Positions 11,498-22,640 of a stretch of 64,000 nt of DNA are shown here, piece after piece (the first letter of the stretch is position 1; every line of letters starts with the position of its first letter). The DNA lies in contig OX246743.1 in the NCBI GenBank assembly GCA_945910005.1, positions 43,186,736-43,250,735 on the forward strand, in the 5' to 3' direction. A model generated the notes under the pieces. It saw only the letters and a program-made list of their open reading frames with translations. It ran no database searches and was not told the origin of the DNA. The stretch is from Isoperla grammatica (taxonomy: Eukaryota; Arthropoda; Insecta; Plecoptera; Perlodidae). A program made the translations under genes and the position numbers.

Positions 11498-11984
11498 ATG
11501 ATTCCACTACTTCGTCTACCTCGAGGAGTGGGCGGAACAAGTTTATGCACTCGTCCAATGATTGTACGAAGGAAGGAACACGATGGAAGAGGAAAATATG
11601 TTACAAGGGAACAACTTTTAGTAAATTATGGACCAAGGAAATTCCGTCCAAGGGTCCCTCCGCAACAATATTTACAAAGTATGGCCGACGGCGTTCATAC
11701 GCCCCCTCACACAAACAACCAACAATCTCCTTGGTAGAGCATAGGAGGAGGATGATCTGTTGATGTTTTTTATCCGTGTGTAGCCCAAGGCTGGGACGAG
11801 ATAACATTGACCATCAACTTTCTTCGCAACCTGCGTGCGTGCGTGCGTAAACCTTTTACCGTCCGGTAGACAACGAAGAGTGGCAAAAAGTGGCCCCGGC
11901 CGGGCCTGGTGTGGATGGAGGCGCCGCGGGCTCTTTGGTGGGCGGCCGTGCTTTCAGGTCAGCACCATCCTATCCGTCTTGTTC
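11498..11984. other. Unassigned sequence with a short open frame
   Basis: A 79-codon frame at 11498-11737 (+) contains GGTSLCTRPMIVRRKEHDGR and NYGPRKFRPRVPPQQYLQSM. The composition looks protein-like, but I recognise no family. It directly follows the retrotransposon remnant and could be element-derived or a decayed exon. From 11738 to 11984 nothing else is visible. Confidence 0.3.
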
Positions 11985-12480
11985 GAGGCTTCCATAGGGT
12001 CGCTGACCCCGTCGCGATTAGCCTCGTTGCGTGGTTCCACTCTCTTCGCGATTAGTCCCATTGCGAGGAGGCGTTGGCTCCGGGTTCGAAATCTGCCTCG
12101 TGATCGCCTCGATTATCCCCATTGCGCTGTCGAGTATGTTTGCTCTAGGTTCGAACCTTATCTCACTCATCGTCGCGATTACCCTAATTGCGTTGTCGAT
12201 AGGCGTTGGCTTCATGTTCGAATGGTGGTAGCTGATGCGGTTTGGGCACAGGTCCTAAGCATACGGCATCTAGGGACGTGCGTTCGAATCCCACATGAGC
12301 CATTTTTTTGTGCCCATCTTCACCCTATCATCCCTCTTCGTCTCCATTAGCATGATTGCAAAAGAGACGTAACTCAACAAAATCGTCATCATATCTCACG
12401 CTTCGTCACGATTAGTCTCATTGCTCTTTCGAGTAGGCGTCGGTTCTGGGTTCGAATCCTCGTTGAGACCCTGTCACGTG
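11985..12480 (+). repeat. Tandem cluster of degenerate tRNA-like units
   Basis: TTCGAA, the core of a tRNA T-loop/pol III B-box, occurs at 12085, 12150, 12216, 12282 and 12451. The first four are spaced 65, 66 and 66 bp apart. Around them the phrases TCGCGATTAG, TCTCATTGCG, GTCGAGTAGGCGTTGG and CTGGGTTCGAATCCTCG recur in the same order, showing one ancestral unit of about 66 bp. The unit near 12228-12301 (ending TTCGAATCCCACATGAGCCA) and the one ending at 12470 (GTCTCA...TGAGAC arms) look most tRNA-like. None folds as a convincing functional tRNA. Confidence 0.6.
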
Positions 12481-13756
12481 ACCGTGTAGTGTGGTGTGAG
12501 TGTCTCACTCGGGCGAGCCACCGCAGTCGCAGTCGGTATATTCGCCACTTTTAGTTCGATTCGATTCGATTCATAGAAAAACTCTTTCGAAACGCGCGTT
12601 ATCGTTCGTTCACCCCCCGCGCCACGTGTTTGTGCTGCATGGGTTCAAGACATTACCCCCCAATGTGGCGTGTTGACAGCCGTGGGGGCGGACCCCCGAC
12701 CCTCCACACTTCCACGAACATGGTTTATTCGGTTTATTTACGGCCGTTCGACACTCTCTGTGACTTGGGGAAGCCTCAGTCAGGATTTAGTCGACGACGA
12801 CGATAGTGTGGATTTTCATTGACTCTGGGGGGAAGGGGGGAAGAGGTTATATATCTATTACAACTGATTTACAAAGGAGGACAATTTAAATATAACTGTA
12901 CATAATAATTATGCAATGAAAGAATATTAAAAACACTTACGAAAATCAAATTTAGTAATTGATTGATAACACAACAATACAAAAATACTATTTATAGAAG
13001 GAGATAACTTTTAACAATACAATTTTAAAAACACGTAAAGCAATGAATATAGGAAGAAATTAAATAATAGACACCACAGGGTAAAACATGGAAAGTAAAT
13101 ATATTATCATTATAATCACATATACACAGACAAACACTGTAGGGACATTGAGAAAAAATAAGGTTAGTGAAAAGAGACTTGACTTTTAGTGAAAATAGTA
13201 AAAAGAGTTTTATTCAAACAAGCAAAGAACGAGCTAAATAAAATATAGCTCGACACAATAATAAAAACAAGTATAGATTCGTGTCGTTCGCCGGCCAGTC
13301 AAGTCAAGGGCTGATCGGTTGCCAAGAATGCTACACACGCACATGCGGCCCATTAATATTCCAGCATACGGGTCCAAGTTCTTTGCTACTGGGTCGGCTC
13401 TTATAGGCGCCTCGTACGACAAGCAGAGCCACCCTGTTCGGCAGCATGATAGAACACAGCTCATCGTTTTTATATTTCATTTTATACTAAATACGATTCG
13501 ATACGGAACCGATCGTTCTGAATACAAAAAAATATGTTTGTTTTTTTTCTAGAAAAGATGACCATGGTGTTAACAGTATTTGCTTAATTACCTATATAAT
13601 ATATATATATAGATAGATCCTCATCCTAATTTTTAATTACCGGAAGTAAATCAAGTTTCATATTTATTATTTCACAATTTAATTTACTTTCGGAAAGTAT
13701 AAGAATAATTTTAGATATTTCTAGTTAAAAAACCTGGGGTTGCTCAAGGTCCTGTG
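12481..13756. other. Intergenic, no gene seen
   Basis: The left part is GC-moderate. From 12850 to 13250 the sequence is very AT-rich with no open frame of note. No RNA gene or mobile element was recognised. Confidence 0.45.
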
Positions 13757-13925
13757 TATAGTTGTCCCAAGACTACCTTACACATTCTTTCGTCACAGGC
13801 AAGGCACTCGTCTAGCCAACCAGCGAACCGCCCGAGACACACCCGCGCAAATACCGATCGCTGATTGGCTACGAGTGCCTCGCCTGTGACGAACGCATGT
13901 GTAAGGTAGTCTTGGGACAACTATA
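13757..13925. repeat. Foldback element, 55-bp arms
   Basis: Arms 13757-13811 and 13871-13925 are near-perfect reverse complements (TATAGTTGTCCCAAGACTAC on the left, GTAGTCTTGGGACAACTATA on the right). The central spacer is about 59 bp. I saw no unambiguous target duplication. Confidence 0.85.
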
Positions 13926-14489
13926 TGTGCAAAGACACCGTAATAGTCCTTTCCTGTCCTAGCACAGCGCATTGAATGAACGTAGGCACCTCTAATTGAC
14001 CGTAAAAACACACATGTTGTTACGCTGTACTGGCTCTGCGTGCGTGTCCGATGTGGGTTCTTCTCCTTACTTACTGTGTGCGATGTTGAAGGCCGTGTGC
14101 GGATACTAAAACAAAGGAGGAATATTGTATTAATTAAAACAACAACAACGACATACAATAGACCTCACAAGGCCAATTATTGGCAAGTGAGCGTACTTAT
14201 ACTTTGATTCCCTAAAATGTCTTGTGTTATCTGAGAAAGTGTATCTATCGTCCAAGCAACAAGTACCGGTAATGATTACTCAGCTACCGTGTAAGAATCC
14301 GCGCGTTGTTCGACCTTAACCTGAAAACGCATTTATATGTGGGTCAGTCACACTTAACGCTGGTTTAATTTAACTCTACGTGTTCGGTACCGATAACAAA
14401 CGGACGTTTGTTGGTTATTTATGTTAATGCTGGATGTGTAGTTGTAGTGTTCGTACAAACACTAACCTCTGTACGGTGTATAATGGTTT
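13926..14489. other. Intergenic, no gene seen
   Basis: No feature recognised beyond ordinary AT-rich sequence. Confidence 0.45.
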
Positions 14490-14825
14490 AAAACTTGAAA
14501 AAAATTATTTTAATATTGTAGTATTACACTTGTCCATGAAAGTCTACAGCAAATTGCAAATTAAGGCAAATTTGTGTTACAATTAAAACTTGAAACAATT
14601 ATATTTCATTTGCCCATGAAAGTCTACAGCAAATTGCAAATTAAGGCAAATTTGTGTTACAATTAAAACTTGAAACAATAATACTTGATTTGCCCATGAA
14701 AGTCTACAGCAAATTGTAAATTAAGGCAATTTTGTGTTACAATACAATTAAAACTTGAAACAATAATATTTCATTTGGCCATGAAAGTCGACTATTGCAA
14801 ATTGAAGTAAATTTGTATTACAATT
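14490..14825 (+). repeat. Tandem repeat, 4 copies of about 80 bp
   Basis: CCATGAAAGTC occurs at 14534, 14614, 14694 and 14779, each followed by an AAATTGCAAATTAAGGCAAA-type block and TTGTGTTACAAT. Copies 1-3 are 80 bp apart. The fourth is 85 bp further and more diverged. Confidence 0.85.
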
Positions 14826-15895
14826 GCTATATCTCCATGGATTTGTACATGTATGTATTTATTTATTTATATGCTCGTTTATTTATTTATTTAAGTCTTT
14901 ATTTATTTATGAAAATACCCATTGTACAGCACGACTGCTATGCCTTGAGGCGTGACCAAACAACATAAAATCAACAATGTATAAAATAATGCAGATTGCG
15001 GCTATAAAACTGCGTTGTTGGGTAAGAACAAATCATAATATTAAAAACAAACAACAGGCACAGCACGTAGCTTGGCTGCATCGAGTTTGTGGGTCCAATA
15101 CATTGCAAGTAGAACAACAACGTAAGGAATTCTGCTTCTGATGGAAACGTATACGAACCACTGCCCCGGCTAAAATAATAATATAGCCTACCGACGTATC
15201 TAGGAAACTGACCAACTTACAAACGCAACATTGTAGAAAGTGTCGGTGGCTATACGTCACGATAATTACTCAACGCGCATGGGCGTGATGAAATTTAGAC
15301 AGTTTCTCAATGTGTATGTTCATGTGTGGTTCAAGCTGTAATCTTTCTAACTACCCCAGCATCTCATCCCCGTTTCGCACACAAATAACGTGTTCCCATT
15401 CCTATTGGGGTTTGGTAAATAATTGCATTCGCTAACCCTTGAGTTGTCACAGTTGATTTTTTTTTTTTAAATATATGGACATAAATTTCCATTAAAAGTG
15501 CAAGAAACCCCCCTCATAATCAGGGTTTTGATTAGGAGGGAAAAATAGATGTTACAAAGTGCTAAATTTAGAGAAAATGAATGCTAAAAGATAATCTAAC
15601 TCAGTATAAAAATAGGAATATAATAGGCCACCTCATAATAATTTATTTTCTTGCCCACCAGATAATACATCAAGTCTATTTTGAGTAGCCATTATGGCAT
15701 CGTACTTTTATGACGACGCTGTTCACATGTTATTTGATGTATTTGTGAAATAAATCCCATTGTTCACATATTTGCCAAAATGAATCACCAATGGATTAGA
15801 AGTCCAGTGGTCAATTCCAGGCATGTAGAATATGATATTGATGTGGGAAGTACCCGCCCCACTGCGGGTCTGCATGTGGTATATAGCGTATGTAT
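14826..15895. other. Intergenic, no gene seen
   Basis: Includes a (TATT)n-rich stretch at about 14850-14910. No gene or RNA was recognised. Confidence 0.45.
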
Positions 15896-15910
15896 ATGTA
15901 TGTATGTGTG

Positions 15911-15944
<34 letters not shown>

Positions 15945-16147
15945 TGTATGTATGTATGTATGTATGTATGTATGTATGTATGTATGTATGTATGTATGTA
16001 TGTATGTATGTATGTATGTATGTATGTATGTATGTATGTATGTATGTATGTATGTATGTATGTATGTATGTATGTATGTATGTATGTATGTATGTATGTA
16101 TGTATGTATGTATGTATGTAGGCCTATGTATGTATTTATGTATGTAG
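15896..16147 (+). repeat. (TATG)n microsatellite, about 50 units
   Basis: A nearly pure tetranucleotide run from about 15914 to 16120, with imperfect units on both sides (TATATATG before, GGCCTATGTATTTATG after). Open frames in several phases, reading MYVC or HTYI repeats, are artefacts. Confidence 0.95.
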
Positions 16148-17164
16148 CGGATAGCGTTTGTTTCCACTGCCAGTGTGTAAGATGAACACCCGGGGTACTC
16201 GTTAGCATCGTGCGGTTGCGGATTTCTTTGTTTCGATAAGCGAAGTCCTTCGTGACAATTCCAATGTATCGCAATTGCAATAAACATTATTATTATTATT
16301 ATTACGCATTGAGCGATATGATAAGTAACAACTGCAATGAACTTGATTTGATTGCAATGTCATGGCCGAGGCCATCCCGGCCAGCTCTTGTTAAACCCAG
16401 TCCGAGGTTGTGTATATCTGTCTCCGAGGTTGTGTATCTGTCTCAGTGGGTTTGTATCTGTCTCAATATGGCCGCTGCCATAGGGAGTATTCACGTGACG
16501 TCACATCGTCCATATTTGAGGCAAACATTTATCTGTCAACATTTAAGACGAATGTGCTTATACCAAACGCGAAACGTGATAGTTTCAACACGTATGTAAT
16601 ATACTCCGGTCAAGTTTATGAAAATGATGATCATACGCGTGTGCCATTGTTTGAGTTTCTTTACGTTGTTTTCCAGTAATAATATAGCAAACCAAATGCC
16701 ATCTGAAACATTGAAATTACATTCTCATGCCATTTTGGTACCCAGTATGGCCACCATGCGCATCATATGAATACACTCGGCAACAATGTCCATGACGTCA
16801 CGCGAATATCAAGATCATTGGTGCATGCTGCGTATACAAGTGTTATAATACTCGTTATTGTTTGTTGTTGTTATTGTTGTAATTCCACGGAATGAGCGGC
16901 GGCTCTTCCCGAACTTTCTCGCGCCGAAAACGGGACGAGTAGTTTAGTTTTGAATATAATGAGTATCACATCACGTGACCTGGCCTAGTTTACTGTATTA
17001 ATTCCAAAGAAGTTGTTTTATATTGCTTTGCTATATATCGTTGTAATTACTTAATCCATATCAACAGACAATAATTATAATCGGGTGGAGATTTCACCTG
17101 GACTAGGCTACGGGCGTGTTCCATCCCGAGGCGAAAGAACGTTCTACGGAAGCCAGACCGGTCT
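16148..17164. other. Intergenic, no gene seen
   Basis: A short (ATT)n run lies at about 16285-16305. No gene was recognised; a 115-codon frame at 16252-16599 (+) is low in coding character. Confidence 0.4.
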
Positions 17165-17237
17165 AGGGTGTGAGAGAGAGGGAAATAGCGAGAGAGAGAG
17201 AGAGAGAAGGAGAGAGAGAGAGAGAGAGAGAGAGAGA
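17165..17237 (+). repeat. (GA)n microsatellite
   Basis: Alternating AG repeat with a few interruptions. The serine/leucine-rich frame on the opposite strand is an artefact. Confidence 0.9.
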
Positions 17238-19399
17238 AGCATATCGCTGTCGCAGTAGTAATCATGGAATTATACCGACATGTAATGAGTAATTACTCCA
17301 AGCCAATCCCGTCATAGCGATCATTATCTCCCTAGGTTGGCACCGATTCCAAACTGTGGACTGTGCAGAAACAATGGTGACGTAGGAAAGGAACCCACTT
17401 TTACTTACGGTACTTGGTTGTTGGAGTTGTAACTTGCGATTTTGTTCCCATTGCGGTGAGCCGCGCGTACCGTGACAGCACGCGATGAGTTGTGTGTGCT
17501 CGTTTCTGCAGGTGCTCTATCTTTGGTGCTTTATTCTTTCTTGCGTTGGCATCATTAGTTGTTGCCAAGCGTTTTATTTCACTGTTTTAAAAAACTGCGA
17601 GATTCTTTATATAAATAATGATGTTTACTAATTCTTACGTCAAGTGATTTCAAAACCAAATGATCTGCTCACTTTTGATTTTAGTTTTCTCTTCCATATG
17701 TAGATGTCTAAATGATGTTATTGTATAGCGTACTAGAGTCCCATAGCTACCTCACTGACTGCCCCTTTCTTGCACTCGGTTCCAACGAAAATCTACAGAC
17801 AGCCTCCTGGCGTTCTTCACGCATTCGTAAAGGTGATCTCCTCTTAGTAAAAATGGATATTTTCAGGTAACCAATCCAAGTTCGTAAATTATACGATATA
17901 GCTCCCAAGTAAATTGAAAGGAACTAGCGAAATAGAAAATTAAGTTGGTATACACAATTGACAACGGCTATTTCGTAACCATAAGGATATTTAGGTTGAG
18001 GCAACTTTATAGTGTATAAACTTCTGTGTATACATTCCGAAATCTTGTAGTTTCACACTTTATGCATCGTGGGATTTGGCAATTTCGTCGTCGAGGCCTG
18101 CGAGTGCTAGGAAATGTCTTCTTCTGCCCCGTCCGTGCACTCTTATTTATTGTATATATCTTGAAGAAACGATCGTGTCTTTGGGCAGTGTTTATCTTGG
18201 CCGGTTTGCCTTCACTTCCGCCAAAAACTCACTTTCCGTTTGTATACGGTATTAAAAATAACTCTATTTTCAAATATATCGGGAAACCTTTCACAAAGTC
18301 CGCACGGAATAAACACTGTGCAAATTGAATTGGGTATAAGTTGATTGATTTGAAATATTTCATTGGAAAGTTCCATAAGTGTATACTGTGACGCCGATTT
18401 GAATATAGTGTTTTAGATTTAGCGCAATGATCAACACGTAACGTTGGACTTGTTTTTTTTTTTTTTACTAAATATGACACCGTTAACGTGGTCTGGGACA
18501 GAAGTGACACGGGGTGACCGTAGACCATATCACTGCTGATATGCTGAGATAGGCTAAGATATTGGTAGTTTACTGTGTACGTAAATAGGCCTACATTATT
18601 TTTGCGTCGGGTGTTGGATGTGTTTTTTTCCAGGAGGGGTGAGTAAATCTCTGAAGGAATGGGGACGGCTGGAGCGAAACCCCAGCCAAACCTCAGCCAC
18701 CGTAGACGAAGATTTGTTGACGCTTTATCTAAATGCTCGTTAAATTGTGTTAAATTATCCTATTCTTTAGGGAGGCGATGGCTTCCCCGAAACATAACAT
18801 GATAAATCTGTGCAATAAACTATATCTTTTGATTAATTCCAAATAGAGACAGAAAGTTTTCTTCTGGCTAATTTAGTAAATATTGACATTATGCTATACA
18901 AAGTTTTAATTCTGGCAGCTTTTCCACGGTTCTCTTCATCTCTGACGCTTTAATAGAAATAAATAATACATTTAACGATTACGTCTCGGTATAATCACAC
19001 TCAAAGCAAATCCAATTAATGAGATTGTCAAGTCTATTTTTTTATTTTTAGACTATGTAAACATTAATATCTTCCAGCTTTAATCCGGTACTCGTTACTA
19101 CCGGCCAGTTAGTAGTGAGAAGAGGGCGAAGTGCAGGACAACGCGTGACGCGTCCAACGCGCGCGTCGGTCTGGCGCGCGTCCAGCCAGCTCGAAATAGT
19201 CCGGGTGAAGGCTGCAGCCTGGAGAGCGTTGACGTCCTAAGGGAAGCTAGGACCGACTGTCCGTCCATATGAAGGTTAATCATATACGAAGCTGTCGTAA
19301 CCTCTGAAAATAGTCGCGGCCCTTGCGAGGCTCCTTGCCAAACACCTTATTGTGTCGTATATGGGTTAGATTCCCGTAAAAGGCTGAATGTCGACCCAA
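17238..19399. other. Intergenic, no gene seen
   Basis: No supported gene. A 100-codon frame at 18026-18328 (+) lacks a recognisable domain or splice signals. Confidence 0.4.
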
Positions 19400-19720
19400 C
19401 AAATGATTGTCCTTTAAAATGCTTTTAAAGATTTCAAAACGTAAACCGTAGTTTGTCATACACAGAGAATGCAATGCTCTTTATTGTGATTGTTTAATTG
19501 CTACAGTAAATATTTCCGTTTTTTAAATTAATTGAGTTGTTGTAACACACCCTTCGCAATCAAATAAGTTGTTAAAAAAAAAAAAACGCTTATGTTTATT
19601 GAAACATAGAAAGAGCATTAATTACATTCTCTAAGGAAGTACATATTTTTGTTTACTTTTTGAGGACAATTTTAAAGCAATTTTAAGGAACAGAGAGAGA
19701 TCGCGAGTTTCTCACTCGCT
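19400..19720 (+). repeat. Dispersed repeat, copy related to 27535-27720
   Basis: Shared blocks in the same order include AATGCTTT.AAA, AAATATTTC.GTTTTT.AAATTAAT, GTTGTTG.AACACAC, GTTTACTTTTTGA and CAATTTTAA. The two copies are clearly diverged. One lies in intergenic DNA and the other just upstream of the first coding exon of the Atos gene. Confidence 0.5.
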
Positions 19721-19895
19721 GGGTCTAAGTTCGTATAAAACATACTTCCAAGTTTATACTCTTATCGTCGCTCCCCTCCTCCTACATTTATGGTTTGGCA
19801 ACGTTGCTAATCGCGACGATGAGCGTGTCATGTCCAAACTACGTCCACGCCCATGTCGTGGAATGTGTAGGCACTGTACAGTGTACACCCCTGTG

Positions 19896-20282
19896 CAGTG
19901 GCGTATCCAGGAATTGGGAAAGCAAAGGGGGGGGTTTTCAACCCATATTATAGAAAGCGGAGCCGGAACATAATTGGGGTTTCGGGGGGGAAAAAATTCT
20001 CGTCAAGGTAATTTTAATGCAAATTTGTGCGTTTTACAGCGGCCAACTGAAACAAGATAACTCAATTTCTGGCAACACATTTTTTCCTTAGCACCGCTAA
20101 TAAAAGGAACCTCAATCAATAATTTGCATATTTTTCGTATTGCTTTTGCTTTTAATTACAATAGACAATAATTATAAAGTAAAACATCTGACTGTCTATT
20201 GACTATTGAAATGTAAACGGTGATTTTTCATGTTTCTTTTGCAAAAGGGGGGGTTTTGTCCCCCCCCGTGTATACGCCACTG
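19896..20282. mobile_element. hAT-type MITE, 387 bp
   Basis: The element starts CAGTGGCGTATCC and ends GTATACGCCACTG, so the terminal inverted repeat is CAGTGGCGTA with G/C-rich runs just inside each end. It is flanked by a perfect 8-bp duplication CCCCTGTG (19888-19895 and 20283-20290), the length made by hAT transposases. No coding frame is present. Confidence 0.9.
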
Positions 20283-20720
20283 CCCCTGTGTGTCCGCCAG
20301 TGAGATGCATATTATAGTACTGCAATGGCACAGGCCACTGGTATAGCCACAAACACAGTATAGAGAGATTCTTAACCACTTAACCCCTTAATTTAATGTC
20401 GAGAGTTCGTTTTCAATGTGTCAACCTGGCATCCACGTTCTTGCTTTGATGTCTAGTTGGAAAAAGTTGGCAGTGCTGAAGAGATACGGGCAGGACTACA
20501 TTTATGTGGGGGCAGTGAGGGGGAGAGCTTATACTCGATTTATTTCTATTATAGACGCTAAAAATAAGTCTCTATCTTCGAGAACACTTTGTTTGTTCTG
20601 AACAATGACATTTATAAAATAGTGATCTAATAGTAGACCCAACTAAAATGATAGTCGACCCGTATGTCAGCACATATTTTTGAAAGGAATTTTGTTTTTT
20701 ATATGGAAAATAACATTCCC

Positions 20721-21135
20721 AAAGCTTTGTGGGGGGCGACCATGAATACGGGTCTTCGTATATTGTATTGTTGTGGTCGATGGTGACTTAGAGAGGTTAT
20801 TATAGATAAGTAGGGGACCGAAAGATGGGAGACACGATGGGACAAAATTAGTTATTTTTTCAAGGCAAAATAACGTTACAAGTTTTTAAAATAATTTTCT
20901 CCAATATGTTATTCCAAATTGCATTGTTTACATCCCCCCCCCCCCCCAACGCTTTAGGAGGCGACCCTGAATACGGGTCTTTGTATATTGATATAGAGTG
21001 ACATAAAGAGGTTATTTTAGATATGTAGGGAGCCGCGACGGGACAAAATTAGTTATTTTTTCAAGGCAAAATAACGTTACAGTTTTTAAAAATTATTTTC
21101 TCCAAAATGTTATTCCAAATTGCATTGTTTACATT
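20721..21135 (+). repeat. Direct duplication, 2 copies of about 190-215 bp
   Basis: Copies at about 20721-20933 and 20948-21135 share GAATACGGGTCTT.GTATATTG, GGGACAAAATTAGTTATTTT, TCAAGGCAAAATAACGTTAC and TCCAAATTGCATTGTTTACA. They are separated by a run of 14 C. Confidence 0.85.
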
Positions 21136-22164
21136 GCGTCGTCGGGGTAACTGCATAGCTTCGCTCGTTCGTATCGGTAAGATTAAAGCGACGACAACCA
21201 GCCTAGTTTCGAGTATATATCCGACCGACATGGGTGTAGTCACAATAAGAATAAGAGAACGGACTGGATCTCGGCTCAGTGTGTCGTAACGTAGCGTGCG
21301 TGCGTGTAGCGTGCGTGCGTGTTGGGTGTCGCAACGGCAACATTGTACTGTATATACCCAGTCAGCTGGGCGGATTCGCGCGAGGGGTGGGGGAAGTGCA
21401 CGTGGATCGAGCAGTGACGCAACTCTCGGGCGATGTTGCCAACTGTCGCCGTGCCAGAGAAAAACACGCTAGGTAAAATATACGTTCCTTGTTCGGTTTT
21501 TATTTTCCGGGCATGCATGCATTGAACGGATGTACTTTGATTCTTTGTCTCTCTCTCTCTCTCTCTTTCTCTGTTGGCTCGAGACAATGAAGGAGATTTT
21601 CCTTTAACCTTGTCCCGATTTATCCTACCGCAAGGTTTCCGGGAGTGCTCGTCCGGAAAATCACAGCCAATCAAAGCACCCCGTTGGTCACTCACAACGG
21701 AAGTGAACAGGCCCCGGGCACACGACGTGACTGATCGGTACATTCGAACCCACGTCCGTCGGACCAGCACACAGCGCAAGCTAGAACCCTAGGGCCGGGT
21801 CACATTGGATTCGGGGGGGGGGGGGGGGGGCATTGACCCCGGGCAGTCACTGGGGCAAACCCCTTACTTTTACGCGTCGCTCGCACAGTTGAGCATCGAT
21901 TCATCTGCACAAGGCAAGGCATGCGTGTGTGCACTCGTGTTAGATTGATTCCTTGCTAGCATGATGGACGGCCATCTTGGAAAATGGGACCGTGTGTGAG
22001 AGAGGGGGCGGTGACAAACATCCCCGCAGTGATGGTTCACAGTCACAGTAGCGAAGCGGGCGGTGTGTCCGCGCTGATTGATGAATGTAGGTATTGAGTG
22101 AGCACTCTAGCTAGGGCAACGACCCGGGAGACGAGTTGAGTGTAATTACGCACGCCTTCCTGTC
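21136..22164. other. Intergenic, no supported gene
   Basis: GC-moderate stretch with GTGCGTGCGTGTAGC direct repeats at about 21293-21325, a (CT)n run at about 21549 and a run of 18 G at 21813-21830. Open frames of up to 167 codons (21276-21779, -) overlap frames on the other strand and have no known domain. Confidence 0.4.
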
Positions 22165-22640
22165 CAGACGTTTGCGTCTCCTCACGCATCATGCGTAGTC
22201 CTGGCACAGTTTGTCCCGTGTCTCGCGCATCATGCGTAGTTGTACCATGGTTGTACAGTTTGTCCCCCCCCCCCACAAGTATCACGCATTATGTGTAGTT
22301 TTAGTACAGTCTGTTTCAAGCGTCACGCACCATGCGTAGTCCTAGCACAGTTTGTCCCGTGTCTCGCGCATCATGCGTAGTTGTACAGTTTGTCCCCCCC
22401 CCCACAAGTATCACGCATTATGTGTAGTAGTAGTTCTATTTAGTACAGTCTGTTCCAAGCGTCACGCACCATACGCAGTGTCCTAGTAGTACAGTCTTGT
22501 TCAAGTCTCACGCACCATTCGTAGTAGTAGTCTTATCCAAGCCAAACGCACCATGCGTAGTACAGTTTCTTGGTAAAGTTTGACTCATTACGCGCATTAG
22601 TTCAGTGTGTTCCAAGCCCCACGCATTATGCGTAGCTTTA
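22165..22640 (+). repeat. Minisatellite with palindromic ACGCATNATGCGT core
   Basis: The core TCACGCATCATGCGTAGT or a close variant (CACCATGCGTAG, CATTATGTGTAG) recurs about ten times with irregular spacing of roughly 40-65 bp. The spacers are TAGTACAGTTTGTCC-like and contain C-runs. The ACGCAT...ATGCGT core is self-complementary. The last units run into a GGGTTCGAGTCCCAGC sequence at about 22656-22671, a tRNA T-arm-like motif. Confidence 0.75.

Noticed and set aside
15780..16287. Frames of up to 185 codons with HTYI and MYVC repeats
   Set aside because: Direct translation of the (TATG)n microsatellite on both strands.
21276..21779. 167-codon minus-strand frame as a gene
   Set aside because: Overlaps a (CT)n run and GTGCGTGC repeats, with frames on the other strand and no recognisable domain or conserved start context.
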